Of a stretch of DNA of 7,394 bases, positions 6,028 through 7,394 are shown in pieces. Position numbers and translations under genes: made by a program. Each line of letters starts with the position of its first letter. The first letter of the stretch is position 1. The stretch is from assembly GCA_937960755.1 (NCBI GenBank), contig CALGOL010000530.1, positions 1 to 7,394 on the forward strand. Direction: 5' to 3'. The notes beneath the pieces are model-generated. The model was not told the origin of the DNA. It was given only the letters and a program-made list of their open reading frames with translations, and did not search any database. The DNA is from an uncultured Azospirillum sp. (lineage in GTDB: Bacteria > Pseudomonadota > Alphaproteobacteria > Azospirillales > Azospirillaceae).

Positions 6028-6041
6028 TTGACGCACGTCAA
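6028..6041 (-). promoter_or_regulatory. FNR/FixK-type binding site upstream of hemN
   Basis: TTGAC-GCAC-GTCAA is a perfect 5+5 inverted repeat with the 4-nt spacer expected for the CRP/FNR family (FNR core TTGAT-N4-ATCAA; FixK-like sites TTGA-N6-TCAA). hemN genes are commonly activated by FNR-type regulators at low oxygen, which fits. The site overlaps the nhaA stop codon. Its centre is 42.5 nt from the hemN A of ATG, so class II activation would put the transcript start at or next to the ATG. The regulator itself is not in this window. Confidence 0.6.
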
Positions 6042-7216
6042 GCGATTGCGGACCTGCGGCGCCCCAGCGCCGCCAGAACAGCATAGCCGACCAGCGCCGA
6101 CAACAAAGAACCGCCCAGCACCCCCAAACGCACCGCGGTGGCGTGCTCCTCGGTCTCAAACGCCAGGTTGCCGATGAACAGGCTCATGGTGAAGCCGATG
6201 CCGGTGATAATCGACACCCCATACATCTGCCCCAAGCTCGCGCCGTGCGGCCGCGCGCACCAGCCGGCCTTGATCGCCGCCCAGGCGAAGCCGAAGACGC
6301 CCAACTGCTTGCCCAGGAATAGCCCCAGGGCGATGCCCAGCGGCACCGGCTCCAACAGGCTGGAGAAGCTGAGCCCGGCCAGCGACACGCCGGCGTTCGC
6401 CAGCGCGAAAATCGGCATGATGGCGAAGGCGACCCAGGGATGCAGCGCGTGCTCCAGCGTCTCCAGCGGCGAATGCTCGTCGTCGGACGGGGTGAGCGGA
6501 ATGGTGAAAGCGATGGCGACCCCGGCCAGAGTGGCGTGAACGCCCGATTTCAACACGCACAGCCACAAAATCGCGCCGACCAGCATGTAGGGCGCGATGC
6601 GCCGCACCCCCAGCCGGTTAAAGGCCACCAGCACCGCCAAGGCGAGCGCCGCCAGCCCAAGGGCGGTCAGATTGAGCGAAGAGGTGTAGAACAGCGCAAT
6701 GATGACGATGGCGCCCAGGTCGTCGATGATGGCGAGCGCCAACAGGAAGATGCGCAAAGACGCCGGCACGCGGTCGCCCAGCAGCGCGAGCACGCCGACC
6801 GCAAAGGCGATGTCGGTGGCGGCGGGAATCGCCCAGCCGCGCATCTCCTCACCCGTCGCGCCCAAATTGAACAGCACATAAATCAGCGCCGGGATCGCCA
6901 TGCCGCCCACCGCGGCGAAAGCCGGCAAGGCGGCGCGCTCGCGGCTGCTCAATTCGCCGACCAGCGCCTCCCGCTTGATCTCCAGTCCGACCAGCAGGAA
7001 GAAAATCGCCATCAAGCCGTCGTTGATCCACAAGATCAGGTCTTTTTCCAGCCCGACCGCGCCCAGGCGAACCCCTACCGGGGCGGACAGAATAGCGCTG
7101 TAGTAAGGAGCCGCGGCCGAATTGGCCCAAATCAGCGCCGCCACCGCGGCGATCATCAAAACGACGCCGCCCGCCGCCTCGGTTTTTAGGAAATTTCTCA
7201 AGGCGGTCAATGGCAT
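6038..7216 (-). CDS. nhaA: Na+/H+ antiporter NhaA
   Basis: NhaA is an inner-membrane antiporter that exports Na+ (or Li+) in exchange for protons, giving sodium tolerance and alkaline pH control. The 392-residue protein matches the family length (E. coli 388). Key residues are in place: Thr134-Asp135 in AIPAATDIAFA (E. coli Asp133), the ion-binding pair Asp165-Asp166 in AIIDDLGAI (E. coli Asp163/Asp164), and Lys303 in GKQLGVF (E. coli Lys300). LKSGVHATLAGV at 222-233 and GIGFTMSLFI at 339-348 are also typical. Around twelve hydrophobic helices are visible, with a short cytoplasmic N-terminus MPLTALRNFLKTEAAGG. The start at 7216 is firm: TAGGAG lies 6 nt upstream. The 54-nt gap to the preceding gene holds several competing helices (see the leader entry). 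hemN follows on the same strand, but no functional link is evident. Confidence 0.98.
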   Translation of the reverse strand: MPLTALRNFLKTEAAGGVVLMIAAVAALIWANSAAAPYYSAILSAPVGVRLGAVGLEKDLILWINDGLMAIFFLLVGLEIKREALVGELSSRERAALPAFAAVGGMAIPALIYVLFNLGATGEEMRGWAIPAATDIAFAVGVLALLGDRVPASLRIFLLALAIIDDLGAIVIIALFYTSSLNLTALGLAALALAVLVAFNRLGVRRIAPYMLVGAILWLCVLKSGVHATLAGVAIAFTIPLTPSDDEHSPLETLEHALHPWVAFAIMPIFALANAGVSLAGLSFSSLLEPVPLGIALGLFLGKQLGVFGFAWAAIKAGWCARPHGASLGQMYGVSIITGIGFTMSLFIGNLAFETEEHATAVRLGVLGGSLLSALVGYAVLAALGRRRSAIA

Positions 7217-7270
7217 GGCCGTCTCCTAGCGTTGGGGTTGGCCCCTGAATATGGTCCAAAATCCAGTAAT
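7217..7270 (-). promoter_or_regulatory. structured nhaA leader, possible cis-regulatory RNA
   Basis: On the minus strand this 54-nt leader contains three mutually exclusive helices. TTGGACC (7259-7253) can pair with GGGCCAA (7244-7238) with one mismatch. GGGG (7245-7242) can pair with CCCC (7237-7234) around a CCAA loop. GGCC (7243-7240) can pair with the GGCC at 7220-7217 next to the ATG, enclosing the AGGAG ribosome site at 7227-7223. nhaA genes in proteobacteria are known to carry leader RNAs (nhaA-I and nhaA-II motifs, reported as Li+-sensing riboswitches). I cannot say from memory that this leader matches either consensus. A weak promoter-like TTTAAA/ATATTC pair 17 nt apart also lies at 7250-7272. 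Confidence 0.4.
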
Positions 7271-7394
7271 TTAAAGGTTTTTCGTCATATCCGTCCGCAA
7301 AAGCGTCTTCACCGGCTGGGCGAAGACCGGGGCTTGGGCGTTTTCCGCCGCCGCCAACAGCGCCGCCAGCGCCGCCCCCCACGGCCGGTCCGCC
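7271..7394 (-). CDS. C-terminal fragment of an unidentified protein
   Basis: The minus strand is open from the right edge of the window to TAA at 7273-7271, giving the last 40 codons of a gene that starts outside. The fragment is Ala-rich at first, with DRPWGAALAALLAAAENAQA, and ends in QPVKTLLRTDMTKNL. Third codon positions are nearly all G or C until the last few codons, as expected for a real gene of this genome. I do not recognise the family. Its stop lies 54 nt before the nhaA ATG on the same strand, so read-through into nhaA is possible. Confidence 0.6.
   Translation of the reverse strand, partial: ADRPWGAALAALLAAAENAQAPVFAQPVKTLLRTDMTKNL

Noticed and set aside
4667..6031. 454-codon plus-strand open frame
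   Set aside because: It is antisense to hemN, His/Arg/Gly-rich, with no motif.
6440..7189. 249-codon plus-strand open frame
   Set aside because: It is antisense to nhaA and consists of Gln/Arg-rich shadow sequence.
7340..7380. GCC-rich run as a short tandem repeat
   Set aside because: It is explained by Ala codons in the minus-strand coding fragment; there is no regular period.
6849..7382. 177-codon minus-strand frame starting near the right edge
   Set aside because: It crosses the nhaA start in the wrong frame. The frame ending at 7271 and the nhaA frame explain the region better.

Overview
The window is a high-GC piece of a bacterial genome. Third codon positions are mostly G or C, genes are tightly packed, and 4-nt ATGA/GTGA overlaps are used. 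The gene set (alphaproteobacterial-type PurC, a separate PurS, DUF29, NhaA, true HemN with the CxxxCxxC-G-C cluster) and a GTCAT..CCGGCGAAGGCCGG..CCAG palindromic repeat between genes fit an alphaproteobacterium, probably Rhodospirillales-like. That placement is inference from protein style, not a database match. The first 24 bases are Illumina adapter sequence, so the left edge is an artificial contig end.

Layout. (1) 1-24: adapter. (2) 25-1988, minus strand: a two-gene unit, phosphoglycolate phosphatase (gph) followed by a multi-pass membrane protein of probable GT-C glycosyltransferase type. The two are joined by an ATGA overlap. The second gene has no stop because the contig ends inside it. 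(3) 1989-2203: divergent intergenic region with a terminator-like hairpin plus T6, a candidate extended -10 promoter, and two tiny ORFs that lead into purC through successive ATGA overlaps. (4) 2204-3244, plus strand: purC and purS of de novo purine synthesis, followed by a GC-rich hairpin. purQ is not next. (5) 3284-4320, plus strand: a DUF29 protein overlapping an AlkA-type DNA glycosylase. (6) 4321-4540: convergent intergenic region with a REP-like inverted repeat. (7) 4541-7216, minus strand: nhaA (Na+/H+ antiporter), then hemN (oxygen-independent coproporphyrinogen III oxidase). A perfect TTGAC-N4-GTCAA FNR/FixK-type site lies between them. (8) 7217-7394: a structured leader before nhaA and the last 40 codons of an unidentified minus-strand gene cut by the right contig end.

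Functionally this is mostly housekeeping: purine synthesis, haem synthesis under low oxygen, sodium/pH homeostasis, alkylation repair and 2-phosphoglycolate salvage. I see no phage, insertion sequence, CRISPR array, tRNA or rRNA, and no complete new system. The points most worth checking are regulatory: the two-step mini-ORF relay before purC, the FNR/FixK box that would put the hemN transcript start at its ATG, and the nhaA leader with competing helices that contact the ribosome binding site. The 3' part of the truncated membrane protein gene also shows a clear fall in GC and a change in codon use.
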